Part shown: positions 34,963-45,207 of the stretch, piece after piece
How positions within the stretch are numbered: the stretch's first letter is position 1
Layout of the letters: each line of letters opens with the position of its first letter
From: UBA8919 sp041658185
GTDB lineage: Bacteria; Elusimicrobiota; UBA8919
Assembly (NCBI GenBank): GCA_041658185.1
Contig: JBBAAR010000002.1
Coordinates: 62,001-126,000, forward strand
Length of the DNA stretch: 64,000 nucleotides
Direction: 5' to 3'
Notes under the pieces: model-generated
What the model saw: the letters and a program-made list of their open reading frames with translations, nothing else
What the model was told of the DNA's origin: nothing
Databases searched by the model: none
Made by a program: the position numbers and the translations under genes

Positions 34963-37900
34963 ATGAGCACACAATTTATAACGAATCAGGAAAAATTATT
35001 ATCTGATGTAATCAACAACATCCTACCGTCCACACAAAGATTAAATATGCTTGTTGGTTATTTTTATTTTTCCGGTTTTCAGGAAATCTACAAAAATATA
35101 GCAGATAAGGAAGTTAGAATTCTTATCGGTTTAGATATTGAAAAAGATATTTTAAACAAAGTTAAAGAATTTGAACTCATCCAAACTGTCAATCTTTCCC
35201 GGAGCCAGGTACGGGATAATTTTAATAAATCATTTGTTCAGTTATTCAATGATTCGGATTTTTTTGATACCGAAGAAAAACAAAACTCGTTCAGGTTATT
35301 TCTTGAAAAAATTAAAAATAAAACACTTGAAATCAGGAAAACTGTTCACCAAAACCATGCCAAACTATACATTTTTGAAAACAAACCGGAGCATAATCAA
35401 AATGGTGAATTATTAGGAACAATCATTACCGGTTCAAGCAATTTAACTCGGCCGGGCTTAAAAGGCCAGGGCGAGCTAAATGTTATATTTCATGACAATG
35501 GCAATTATGAAGAAGCGCTCAAAATATTCAACGATCTCTGGGATGAAAAAAATTCAGTAGAAATTGTCGGTAAAACTACAACGGATAGTTTTCTTACCGA
35601 AGTTATAGAAAAAATCTGGATTGATAAACTTTATGACCCTTATTTATTGTATATCCGTGTGTTGGAAGAGTATTTTTCATTCACTAAAAAAGAAGGCATT
35701 ATTCTTCCTTCAGAAATTACTAAAAATAAGTTTATGAATCTTAAATATCAGAATGACGCTATTGCACAGTCCATAGAAATCCTAAATAGACATAGCGGCG
35801 TTATTATCGCAGACGTTGTTGGATTAGGGAAAAGTATTATCGCCTCTGCAGTAGCGCATAATATGGGGTTAAGAACAATAATTATCACCCCGCCGCATTT
35901 AACAGGACAATGGGATGACTATCATACTGATTTTGGATTCAATGCGAAGATATTTAGCAGCGGTAAAATACAGGACGCAGTGGAATACGATTTATCCTAT
36001 AATGAACCCAAATTAATTATTATAGATGAAGCGCATAAATACCGCAACGAACTAAATATTGACTATGGATATTTGCATCAACTATGTCAGGGAAACAAGG
36101 TAGTTTTACTAACCGCCACACCGTTTAATAATCAGCCACAGGATATATTTTCAATGATAAGATTATTTCAAATACCTGCCCGGTCAACAATACAGACAGT
36201 GGATAATTTATCATACAGGTTCAAAGAACTTATCAAGGAATACAAAGAAATAAAAAAATCACAAATACAAAAAAAGTCAGATATGAAGGATGAAATCAAA
36301 GTATTGGCACAGAAAATCCGTGATATACTTGCTCCGCTGGTTATCCGCCGTTCGCGATTAGATTTGGAAAAAATTAATGAATACCGCGATGACCTTAAAA
36401 AACAAGGGATATCATTCCCGAAAGTGAACGACCCGGAAATTTTAGATTACCCGCTTGGAAAACTTAGCGTACTTTACGAGAAAACTCTTGAAAAAATTGC
36501 TTCCACAGAAAATGAAACACGAGGGTTCCTCGGAGCGAGATATAAGCCGACGAATTATCTTAAAGACGAATATAAAAAACAGGTCGCCGAGGAATTGGGT
36601 GTTGAAGAAAACCTGCTTTTACAATCTCAGGCAAACCTTGCAAAATTTATGCGCAGGTTGTTAGTCAGACGGTTTGAAAGTTCAGTAAAAGCATTTCACG
36701 ATTCCTTAAATTCACTCATAAAATCGTCAGAATATATGCGTGATTGGTATAATAAATTTGATAAAGTTCCGATTTATAAAAAGGGTGACCTGCCGGATAT
36801 AGAAGATTTAGAACAATCTACCGAAGAGGATTTGAGCGAAGAACTCCAGCCGGTTACATTTGACGAGCAACTCAAAAAATATTATGACAAAGGACTTAAA
36901 ATAATAAAAAAGAGTTGGCTAAAAGACACTTTTATAGGGGATATTGAAAAAGATATAAAACTACTAAAGGAAATTCGCACTGAATGGTTCAAAGACGGTA
37001 TTAAACACGACCCGAAATTAGAATGTTTTGAGAAGAGAATTAAACAACAACTCAAAAAGGAACCCGACAGGAAAATAGTTATATTTACTGAATTCGCGGA
37101 TACTGCAAATTATCTCAACGACAAACTCAAAAACAAACTAAAAATATTTAAATATACCTCTGCGGATTCAAGCTATACTAACAAAAAAACAATAAAGGAA
37201 AATTTTGATGCCGGTAATCCTATACAAAAAGACGACTACGATATTCTCATTGCTACTGACGCTATTTCGGAAGGATTTAACCTTCACAGAGCCGGGACCG
37301 TATTTAATTATGATATTCCATACAACCCGACCCGCGTTATTCAGCGGGTAGGACGTATTAACCGTATCAACAAAAAAGTTTTTGACGAACTCTTCATTTA
37401 CAACTTCTTCCCGACAGCCACCGGTGAAGAGGAAATACGGATAAAAAAGATTTCCACATTAAAAATTTCTTTATTTAATGCTTTACTCGGTACCGATATA
37501 AAAGTGTTAACATCAGATGAAGAATTGGAATCGTATTACAAAGACAAATTTATAAAATCAATGGCAAATCAGGAAGAACTGTCGTGGGATGTTCAATACC
37601 GCAATGAACTTGGTATATTGAAAGTCAAACATCCGGATGTATTACAAAAAGCGATGACAGTACCTCGACGTGCCCGCATCAGAAGAACGGAAAAGAAAGA
37701 TACAGCCGGAGTCATTGTATTTGCGAGAAAAGGGAAAGAATACACTTTCAAACTTGGCATTTCAAAGGAAGATTATAAAACATTGGGTCCTGAAACTGCG
37801 CTGAAACTTTTTGAATCGGAAGTCACAGAAAAATCCGAACAAGTTAGTAAAAACTTTGAGTCGGTATATCAATATCTTAAAAATAACCTATTTAATAAAA

Positions 37901-38202
37901 AAACCCAGGTGCCCTTTGATAAGGGCAAAAATGAAGCAATAAATAAACTGGACATTTTACAAGAAAAAATTCCCGACAAAAAGGACTATTTCAATGATTT
38001 AAAATATGTAATAAAAGAACTGGATGCATTACCGGAAAGATATGCTAAACAAATCCGTCAAATTTCTGAAAAATCCCTTGAAAAAGATGTGGAAGAACTG
38101 CAAAAAGATGTCTCACAGAAATATTTAATAGATATTATTGAAAAAGCGCGAAGAATTGAAGACGAAGAAGAAAGTTTAATTCTCGCGGAGGAATTGATAT
38201 AA
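34963..38202 (+). CDS. PLD-domain SF2 helicase of a restriction system
   Basis: 1079 aa. An N-terminal phospholipase-D-like domain has NHAKLYIF (HxK, about residue 130) and GSSNLTRPGL. It is followed by a Snf2-type SF2 helicase: VGLGKS (about 285), IIIDEAHKYR (354), LLTATPFNN (381), ATDAISEGFNLH and QRVGRINRINK (795). A helical C-terminus follows. The stop overlaps the methylase start in TAATG, so the two are a unit. In such pairs the helicase/nuclease restricts and the Eco57I-type methylase protects (family knowledge). Only one HxK copy is visible, so the PLD domain probably dimerises. Confidence 0.85.
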   Translation: MSTQFITNQEKLLSDVINNILPSTQRLNMLVGYFYFSGFQEIYKNIADKEVRILIGLDIEKDILNKVKEFELIQTVNLSRSQVRDNFNKSFVQLFNDSDFFDTEEKQNSFRLFLEKIKNKTLEIRKTVHQNHAKLYIFENKPEHNQNGELLGTIITGSSNLTRPGLKGQGELNVIFHDNGNYEEALKIFNDLWDEKNSVEIVGKTTTDSFLTEVIEKIWIDKLYDPYLLYIRVLEEYFSFTKKEGIILPSEITKNKFMNLKYQNDAIAQSIEILNRHSGVIIADVVGLGKSIIASAVAHNMGLRTIIITPPHLTGQWDDYHTDFGFNAKIFSSGKIQDAVEYDLSYNEPKLIIIDEAHKYRNELNIDYGYLHQLCQGNKVVLLTATPFNNQPQDIFSMIRLFQIPARSTIQTVDNLSYRFKELIKEYKEIKKSQIQKKSDMKDEIKVLAQKIRDILAPLVIRRSRLDLEKINEYRDDLKKQGISFPKVNDPEILDYPLGKLSVLYEKTLEKIASTENETRGFLGARYKPTNYLKDEYKKQVAEELGVEENLLLQSQANLAKFMRRLLVRRFESSVKAFHDSLNSLIKSSEYMRDWYNKFDKVPIYKKGDLPDIEDLEQSTEEDLSEELQPVTFDEQLKKYYDKGLKIIKKSWLKDTFIGDIEKDIKLLKEIRTEWFKDGIKHDPKLECFEKRIKQQLKKEPDRKIVIFTEFADTANYLNDKLKNKLKIFKYTSADSSYTNKKTIKENFDAGNPIQKDDYDILIATDAISEGFNLHRAGTVFNYDIPYNPTRVIQRVGRINRINKKVFDELFIYNFFPTATGEEEIRIKKISTLKISLFNALLGTDIKVLTSDEELESYYKDKFIKSMANQEELSWDVQYRNELGILKVKHPDVLQKAMTVPRRARIRRTEKKDTAGVIVFARKGKEYTFKLGISKEDYKTLGPETALKLFESEVTEKSEQVSKNFESVYQYLKNNLFNKKTQVPFDKGKNEAINKLDILQEKIPDKKDYFNDLKYVIKELDALPERYAKQIRQISEKSLEKDVEELQKDVSQKYLIDIIEKARRIEDEEESLILAEELI

Positions 38203-41200
38203 TGGATTTCAGAAAGGAATATAACAGAGAATCATTTACGAACTTTCTGCATCACCAATTTTTATCCGATGATTTCACGCCCCCGACTAAACCAGAAGAA
38301 ATTCCTATAGAAACAAGTGCTACCAAAAAAATAAATAAGATATTTTATCTTGGTGAATCACAAAAACTTGGAATAAAAGTTTATGAAATTCATCATGAAT
38401 CCGAAAATGATCCCCGAGTAACATTATCCAGAGAAACCTTCCGCATAATGGCAAACTTTGGAGCGAGAAAATCACTCGTAAGTTATGTCTCATCAAAATC
38501 ACCAAATTACCGTTTTTCACTGATAACCATTGACCTTAAAATGGAAGGTGCAAAAGTAACAAAAGAATACTCCAACCCGCGTAGATATTCATTTTTTCTT
38601 GGCCCGGACTCCAAAACACATACATCATATGAATATCTTATAAATAAGGGAAGAATTAAAGATTTTGATGATTTAAAAAATAGGTTTTCAATAGAAGTTG
38701 TCAATAAAGAGTTTTATAAAAAAATCGCTCAAAAATTTTACAACATTATCGGAAGTCCAAATGCTGAAAAGAACAAGAAGGAACAAGTTATCATTTTGCC
38801 GGATAACTCTGAAAAAGCGAAAAAAGATTTTGCTGTCCGTTTAATAGGCCGGCTGGTATTCTGTTGGTTTTTAAAGAAAAAACATTCTGATAAAAATATT
38901 CCGCTTATATCCAACGAGGTACTTTCATCAGAAGCAGTAGAAAGAGAAAAACAATATTATAAGAATGTTTTAGAGCCGCTATTTTTTGAAGTGCTTAATA
39001 CTGATATAAATAATAGAAAAGAACAATACAAAAATAATAAACCCTGGAATTATATACCATTTCTTAATGGTGGGCTTTTCACCCCGTTATTAAATGATTT
39101 TTATGGACAAAATAATAAGAAAATTTCAAACCAATGGATAACTGAAGTATTTCAGGTATTTGAAACTTATAATTTTACAATTGATGAAAATACCCCAATT
39201 GATATAGAAGTTGCTATTGACCCTGAAATGCTTGGAAGGATATTTGAAAACCTACTTGCTGAAATAAATCCTGTGACTGGAGAAACTGCAAGGAAATCTA
39301 CGGGCAGTTATTATACGCCAAGACCAATAGTAGAATATATGGTTGACCAAAGCGTGAAGCAATATCTTATAAACAGTACAAATATTGAAAAGCAGAAAAT
39401 TGATTCTCTGTTATCTTATCATGAAGAAATAACATTTTCTGAAACTGAAAAAGAACAAGTTGTTGAAGCACTGGACAAAATTAAAATAGTTGACCCTGCT
39501 TGTGGGAGCGGTGCTTTCCCTATGGGAATACTTCAAAAAATGCTTTTGGTACTGCAGAAAGTTGACCCCGATTCTCAAAAATGGCTGAATAAAAAATTGT
39601 CCCAGATAGATGACAAAATTCTCAAAACGGACCTTGAAAAAAAACTCAAGTCTGAAAATTTTAATTATGCTCACAAACTTGGCATTATTCAGAATTCCAT
39701 ATACGGTGTGGACATTCAGCCGATTGCCGTTGAAATTGCCCGTTTACGGTTCTTTTTATCACTTATAGTTGACGAAAAAATAGATGACAATATGGATAAC
39801 AGAGGTGTAGAGCCGCTCCCTAATCTTGATTATAAGATAATGCAGGGCAATAGTTTATTAGAAGAATACGAAGGGATAAAATTATTTGACAATAAATTGT
39901 TAAACCTGCCGGCAAAAATAGATGAAACTAAAATAAAAGAACTTGAAAAGAAAAAAAAGAAAGTTGAAAAAAGTGTTTTAGAATTTTATCAAAAAAATCC
40001 TTTATGGAATAAACCAAAAGCAAAAGATAAGCCGGTTGAACTATTAAAACTTGAAAAAGAACTTGAACAATTCAGAGGCGTTATTGAATATGAAAAAGGT
40101 TTAAGTAATAAAACATCGCCTGCTTCCGGCCAGAATATGCTTAATTTTAGTGATTCACAAAGTTCGCTTCAATTATGGCAACAGATCCAGATGATGCACA
40201 ATGAATTTTTTAAGACCAAGAAAAGTGATGAAAAACAAAGAATACAGCAGGAAATTGAAAACTTAAATTGGCAATTTATAGAGGCATCGCTAAGAGAACA
40301 TGGAAAAGAATCAAAATTAAAAGAACTAAAAAAATTTCAAGAAAAGGGAGAAAACCCATATTTTCTATGGAAACTCCATTTCGCCGAAGTATTTCAACAA
40401 GGCGGTTTTGATATTGTAATTGGAAATCCGCCTTATGTGCAAATGCAAAAAGATGAAGGAAAATTAGCAAGCGAATTGAAGAACCAGAATTATCAAACAT
40501 TTGAAAGAACAGGAGATGTGTATGCTATTTTTTATGAGCAGGGATTAGCAATTTTAAAGGAAAATGGAATTGAAACTTTTATTACTTCTAGTCAATGGAT
40601 AAAAGCAAATTATGGTAAATCATTACGAAAATTCTTTCTTTCTAAAAATCCTTTGAAGATAATTGCATTAGGTCCTGGTGTGTTTGAATCTGCAACTGTT
40701 GATACAAACATTTTGATAGCACAGAATACAAAAAACAAAAAGCAACTTGTTGGAAGCATTGTTAGTGAGGCGGAACAATTGCATGATTTGAATAATCTTG
40801 TTTTTCAACCCATGTCTTATGTTACAGAAGATGCTTGGGCAATTCTTAATTCGGCAAAACAATCTATCGATGAAAAGATAAAGGCAAATGGAAAACCTTT
40901 AAGTGAATGGGAAATAAATATTTATCGTGGAGTTTTAACTGGCTACAATGAAGCATTTATAATAGATGAAGCAAAAAGAAAAGAATTGATAAAAGCCGAT
41001 ACAAAAAGCGATGAGATAATAAAACCCGTCTTAAGAGGGAGAGAAATTGAGAAATATTTTACAGAATGGGATGGCGGTTATTTGATAAATACACACAATG
41101 GGATAAAAAGCAAAAGTATTCCACCGATTCAAGTCAATAAATATCCTGCCATAAAAAAGCATTTGGATTTTTATTCAAAGGAAATCACAACACGAGTTGA

Positions 41201-41678
41201 CCAAGGTATTACTCTTTACAATTTGAGGAATTGTGCTTACTTAGATGAATTTTCAAAAGAGAAAATCATTTGGAAACGAATTGGCTCTCGGCTTTGCTTT
41301 TCATATTCCGATAAAGCAATTTATTGTCTAGACAGCACCTGCATAGCCACGGGAGAGAAAATTAAATACCTCACAGCATTACTCAATTCAAAATTGTGCA
41401 ATTATCAATTATTTGAAAATGCACCCAAAACCGGAATGGGAGATTTAATTATCAGCGTTCAGGCATTAGAGCATCTGTTAGTTCATTATCCAAATGAAAA
41501 AGAAGAGAAAAAGATTGTTTCAATCGTTGACAAAATTCTGGCAATTACCAAATCTAGCGATTATTTGGAAAACCCCGTAAAAAAGGAAGAAGTCAAAGAA
41601 TACGAATGCCAAATTGACCAGATGGTTTATAAACTATACGGCTTGACGGAAGAAGAAATAAAAATCGTTGAAAAATAA
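38202..41678 (+). CDS. Eco57I/TaqI-like adenine methyltransferase
   Basis: 1158 aa. Motif I is VDPACGSGAFPMGIL (about residue 430); motif IV is IGNPPYVQM (742), the NPPY signature of N6-adenine methylases. A long N-terminal region (1-340) and a TaqI-like specificity region at the C-terminus (ILKPVLRGREIEKYF) are present. Size and layout resemble type IIG or BREX PglX-like enzymes, but no PD-(D/E)XK motif is obvious at the N-terminus. Cleavage is presumably done by the partner. Confidence 0.85.
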   Translation: MDFRKEYNRESFTNFLHHQFLSDDFTPPTKPEEIPIETSATKKINKIFYLGESQKLGIKVYEIHHESENDPRVTLSRETFRIMANFGARKSLVSYVSSKSPNYRFSLITIDLKMEGAKVTKEYSNPRRYSFFLGPDSKTHTSYEYLINKGRIKDFDDLKNRFSIEVVNKEFYKKIAQKFYNIIGSPNAEKNKKEQVIILPDNSEKAKKDFAVRLIGRLVFCWFLKKKHSDKNIPLISNEVLSSEAVEREKQYYKNVLEPLFFEVLNTDINNRKEQYKNNKPWNYIPFLNGGLFTPLLNDFYGQNNKKISNQWITEVFQVFETYNFTIDENTPIDIEVAIDPEMLGRIFENLLAEINPVTGETARKSTGSYYTPRPIVEYMVDQSVKQYLINSTNIEKQKIDSLLSYHEEITFSETEKEQVVEALDKIKIVDPACGSGAFPMGILQKMLLVLQKVDPDSQKWLNKKLSQIDDKILKTDLEKKLKSENFNYAHKLGIIQNSIYGVDIQPIAVEIARLRFFLSLIVDEKIDDNMDNRGVEPLPNLDYKIMQGNSLLEEYEGIKLFDNKLLNLPAKIDETKIKELEKKKKKVEKSVLEFYQKNPLWNKPKAKDKPVELLKLEKELEQFRGVIEYEKGLSNKTSPASGQNMLNFSDSQSSLQLWQQIQMMHNEFFKTKKSDEKQRIQQEIENLNWQFIEASLREHGKESKLKELKKFQEKGENPYFLWKLHFAEVFQQGGFDIVIGNPPYVQMQKDEGKLASELKNQNYQTFERTGDVYAIFYEQGLAILKENGIETFITSSQWIKANYGKSLRKFFLSKNPLKIIALGPGVFESATVDTNILIAQNTKNKKQLVGSIVSEAEQLHDLNNLVFQPMSYVTEDAWAILNSAKQSIDEKIKANGKPLSEWEINIYRGVLTGYNEAFIIDEAKRKELIKADTKSDEIIKPVLRGREIEKYFTEWDGGYLINTHNGIKSKSIPPIQVNKYPAIKKHLDFYSKEITTRVDQGITLYNLRNCAYLDEFSKEKIIWKRIGSRLCFSYSDKAIYCLDSTCIATGEKIKYLTALLNSKLCNYQLFENAPKTGMGDLIISVQALEHLLVHYPNEKEEKKIVSIVDKILAITKSSDYLENPVKKEEVKEYECQIDQMVYKLYGLTEEEIKIVEK

Positions 41679-41718
41679 TTTTGATATAAATTGAGAATGT
41701 TGAAAAAAAGGAGTGAAT

Positions 41719-42243
41719 ATGGAAAAAGGAAAGAATACTATTGAAGAATTAAATAAATTTAGAATTGACTGTATGTATGGCAAGAAGAAGCATTACAACG
41801 CAAGAGATAGGGTTGCTACTTACAATAGAAATATAGGAATAGCAATAGTTGTCTTGAGCGCCATTATGGGGACTTCAGTTTACTCCGCTCTGTCTAAAAG
41901 TGATATACTATTAGCGCAAATTATTATCGGGATTTTTATATTACTTAATGTAATACTTGTGGCTTTACAGAACTATTTAAAGTTTGAAAAACAAGCATTG
42001 AGGTATAATGTTACAGCAGATAGATATCTATGGCTCATGAAAGAAGCACAGAGGTTGCTTGCTTATCACCGAGATGGCAATAAAACAATAGAGGAAGTCC
42101 AAAGAGAACTTGAGAGGTTGTATCAAGAGGTAGAGGATATTCATAAAGATGAACCAGAGACTTCTCAGGTAGATTACCAAAAGGCACGAGATGGAATTGA
42201 GACCGGCGAGGAATTGTATTCTGAAAAGGACAAGCAAGTATGA
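41719..42243 (+). CDS. SLATT-domain two-TM protein, CBASS effector
   Basis: 174 aa, ATG preceded by AAGGAG at five bases. Two TM helices (about 38-58 and 63-85) are followed by the cytoplasmic SLATT helix pattern LKFEKQALRYNVTADRYLWL. SLATT proteins are predicted pore-forming effectors activated by nucleotide second messengers. The stop overlaps the start of the nucleotidyltransferase gene (ATGA), making this an effector-synthase pair. Confidence 0.85.
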   Translation: MEKGKNTIEELNKFRIDCMYGKKKHYNARDRVATYNRNIGIAIVVLSAIMGTSVYSALSKSDILLAQIIIGIFILLNVILVALQNYLKFEKQALRYNVTADRYLWLMKEAQRLLAYHRDGNKTIEEVQRELERLYQEVEDIHKDEPETSQVDYQKARDGIETGEELYSEKDKQV

Positions 42244-43259
42244 CTTTATCTCCTTACGAGAGAGCGAAACAAAGCATTCTTGAGGAATTTGAAAAGTTTC
42301 GCTCAAAAATAGAACCGACTGAAAAAGAAAAAATTTCTATTTCCGCAAGTCATAATAAAATGCGGGAAATTCTGGAAAATTCTACTGAAATAAGTGTAGT
42401 AGAAAGTTTTTTGACGGGTTCTTATGTTCGTCAAACTATGATAAGACCCCTAAAGGATGTTGATTTTTTTGTTCAAATGCATTATGGAACGCATAAGAAT
42501 GATAATTCAATACAACTCCTGTCTAAAGTTCGCAGAGTTTTATCTAAAGCATATCCTTTGACTCCTATCATAATAACTCCTCCCTGCATTAAGGTGCAAT
42601 TCAGTTATTGTCATTTTGAGATAGTGCCTGCTTTTGCTATTGAAGGAAATGAAGATTTATTTCAAATACCTGCTAATAAGGTGATTGGTTGGCAACAAAC
42701 TTATCCCAAGATACCAGATAAATGGATGACTCAAGAAAACAAAAAATCAGAAGGTCTCTTTATACCAACAATAAAAATACTAAAACGATGGCGAGATACT
42801 TATTGTCGTCAATTACGCTCTTTTCATCTTGAAATGCTTACCAGAATGGCTTTTGATAAGTATAAAATTGAAAATTATGCGGATGGGGTTTGGGCATTCT
42901 TTGCAAGAACAAGCTGCCTGTTTGACCTTGATAAAAATAATCCATTTGTTCCAGAACCAGGCAGAGATAATGTTTATGTTGACCAGTATCTTTATGATAA
43001 TACTTTAATGTTGGTAAATGTTAGGCGGATAATCAAAACGTTTTTTTCAGTTGCTCAAAAAGCATTTAATTATACGGCGAAAGGGCAAATTGGTTTTGCG
43101 AAGCAGATGTGGAGTAAGATATTAGGAAGTAGCTTCTATACGCCTTCGACTTTACCATCACCACTTTCCTCTTTGCTAATGCCGCCTTTGTCTAATCCAC
43201 CTACGACGACATTTCCCTCATTTTTATCCGAACTATTAAGGAAAAAAAACGAGGAATAG
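42240..43259 (+). CDS. SMODS-type CD-NTase (cyclic oligonucleotide synthase) of CBASS
   Basis: 339 aa. The catalytic site is visible: GSYVRQTMIRPLKDVDFFV (GSY, then DVD) and third strand HFEIVPAF. In the third position Glu stands where many family members have Asp. A helical nucleotidyltransferase-associated domain follows. CD-NTases make cyclic di- or trinucleotides upon phage infection and activate the effector, here the upstream SLATT protein. No Cap2/Cap3 accessory genes are present, so this is a minimal (type I-like) CBASS. The C-terminal Pro/Ser-rich tail (about 300-330) is unusual. Confidence 0.85.
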   Translation: MTLSPYERAKQSILEEFEKFRSKIEPTEKEKISISASHNKMREILENSTEISVVESFLTGSYVRQTMIRPLKDVDFFVQMHYGTHKNDNSIQLLSKVRRVLSKAYPLTPIIITPPCIKVQFSYCHFEIVPAFAIEGNEDLFQIPANKVIGWQQTYPKIPDKWMTQENKKSEGLFIPTIKILKRWRDTYCRQLRSFHLEMLTRMAFDKYKIENYADGVWAFFARTSCLFDLDKNNPFVPEPGRDNVYVDQYLYDNTLMLVNVRRIIKTFFSVAQKAFNYTAKGQIGFAKQMWSKILGSSFYTPSTLPSPLSSLLMPPLSNPPTTTFPSFLSELLRKKNEE

Positions 43260-43320
43260 ATGGGAAAATGGAAAAAATTTTGAGAAAGCAAGCAGAGATT
43301 ATTAACCCGGGGGAAGGACG

Positions 43321-45207
43321 ATGTATTTATCTGAATTAAAAGTATGGAATTTTCGCAAATTTGGTCATGCAGACCAAACTCTCGACTTGGCCAAACCGGA
43401 TTTAAAAGTTCAATTTCAAAACGGACTTAATGTTTTAATAGGAAGTAATGATTCCGGCAAAACAGCAATTATCGATGCGATTAAATTGGTTTGTAAAACT
43501 CATGCGGCAGAATGGATAAAAATGACCAGTGATGACTTTTTTCAGGAAAAAGAATTTTATGCAAATCGGATGCGGATAGAATGCATTATGCGGGGCTTGA
43601 AAGATGAGGAGGCCGCACACTTTACAGAATGGCTTGGCATGGAATCGGATAGAAAAGAACCTGCAAGGCATAGTCCGTTTCTAAGACTTATTTTGGATGT
43701 TACACGCGACGGAGATAGAATCCTGCCGTTTGAAATCAATGCTGGGACCGATGATGAAGGCAATAGATTGTCCGCTACTGCACGAGATTACCTTAAAACG
43801 ACATACTTGATGCCATTACGCGATGCCAAGTCAGAGTTGGTTCCCAAGCGAAATTCCCGTTTGTCGCAGGTCTTAGAGGGGCATGAATACTTTAAAGACA
43901 AAGATGACCATTATCTAAAAAGAATTGCGAAGTGTTTCAATTGTCTTACTCAAAAGTATTTTAATCCTGTGTATAAAGACCCTGGTTGCAATAGTGCGAC
44001 ATGTGACTTGGAAACGAAATTTGAAAAAGATGTGGTAACAGGCGCTACAATTAGAGAAACCTTAAATCAATCTATCGCCAAATTTTTGGGTGGTGACCAA
44101 CAAAAAACTGATTTTAGCGTACTGGAACCAAAACTGAAAAGCATTCTTGAAGGCCTGAAACTTTCTTTAGGCAATGAGCTGTCTGGATTGGGAATGCACA
44201 ATATTCTTTTTATTGCTACGGAACTGCTAAACCTGAACCGTGAGAACTGGACTGGTATTCGCATGGCGCTCATAGAAGAGTTGGAAGCGCACTTGGAGCC
44301 GCAGGCTCAGATGCGCGTCATTGAATATTTTCATGCTTTTATTGAAAAAGCAAAAAAAGACAAATCTGAAGATGGTAAAGATCAAAAACCTCAAGATGTT
44401 CAGTTTATCTTGACCACACACAGCCCAAATATTGGTTCAAAAGTCCGATTGCAAAATATTCTTCTTTGTAATAATAACAGGGTATTCCCTATGGGTGAAG
44501 GCCACACAAAGCTGGCCCCAGATGATTATACTTTTTTGGAAAGATTTTTAGACGTTACCAAAGCCAATCTCTTTTTTGCGAAAGGCATCATTTTCGTAGA
44601 AGGGTGGGCCGAAGAACTTTTATTGCCCAGCATTGCCAAAAAGATTGATATTAATCTTACAGAAAAAGGAATTTCGATTGTAAATGTTGGTAGTACTGCG
44701 TTTTTGAGATACTCAAAAATATTTCAGCGTAATAACCCCGAGGATGGGGAGATGGATATCCCTGTTGCTATAATAACGGATTTGGATATCAAACCTGACG
44801 AATATGTGACTAAACCTTGTAAAACAGAAAAAGACTACATTGTTTCAGATAAAATCGAAACAAAGAAAAATAAATATCGCGCCCAAAATATTGAAGCTTT
44901 TGTCTCTCCACATTGGACACTTGAATATTGTATAGCTTCATCTTCCAAGCTTCAACCGCAATTAATTGCGGCAATCAAAAAAGCGGCGACGGAGCAAGAA
45001 ATAACCATAGTTGAGGATGAGTTTAAGACAATCACACCCGTGCATATATATCAAGATATTATTCTTGGCTATAAAATCTCCAAAACAATTCTTGCTCAAC
45101 ATTTGGCTCAATTATTGGAAAAAGACACAACGATTACGCGGGATGACTTGAAGACTGATGTCAATATTAAATATTTAGTGGATGCTATACAATATGTTGC
45201 CAAGTGA
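43321..45207 (+). CDS. gajA: Gabija GajA-like OLD-family ATPase/TOPRIM nuclease
   Basis: 628 aa behind GGGGGAAGGA. Walker A is GSNDSGKTA (about 41), Walker B is ALIEELEAHLEP (316), and the switch His is TTHSPNI. The C-terminal TOPRIM domain has FVEGWAEELLLP (426) and IITDLDIKP. In Gabija, GajA is an ATP-gated DNA-nicking nuclease acting with GajB. The UvrD-like gene overlapping its 3' end makes this identification firm (class 2 OLD). Confidence 0.88.
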   Translation: MYLSELKVWNFRKFGHADQTLDLAKPDLKVQFQNGLNVLIGSNDSGKTAIIDAIKLVCKTHAAEWIKMTSDDFFQEKEFYANRMRIECIMRGLKDEEAAHFTEWLGMESDRKEPARHSPFLRLILDVTRDGDRILPFEINAGTDDEGNRLSATARDYLKTTYLMPLRDAKSELVPKRNSRLSQVLEGHEYFKDKDDHYLKRIAKCFNCLTQKYFNPVYKDPGCNSATCDLETKFEKDVVTGATIRETLNQSIAKFLGGDQQKTDFSVLEPKLKSILEGLKLSLGNELSGLGMHNILFIATELLNLNRENWTGIRMALIEELEAHLEPQAQMRVIEYFHAFIEKAKKDKSEDGKDQKPQDVQFILTTHSPNIGSKVRLQNILLCNNNRVFPMGEGHTKLAPDDYTFLERFLDVTKANLFFAKGIIFVEGWAEELLLPSIAKKIDINLTEKGISIVNVGSTAFLRYSKIFQRNNPEDGEMDIPVAIITDLDIKPDEYVTKPCKTEKDYIVSDKIETKKNKYRAQNIEAFVSPHWTLEYCIASSSKLQPQLIAAIKKAATEQEITIVEDEFKTITPVHIYQDIILGYKISKTILAQHLAQLLEKDTTITRDDLKTDVNIKYLVDAIQYVAK

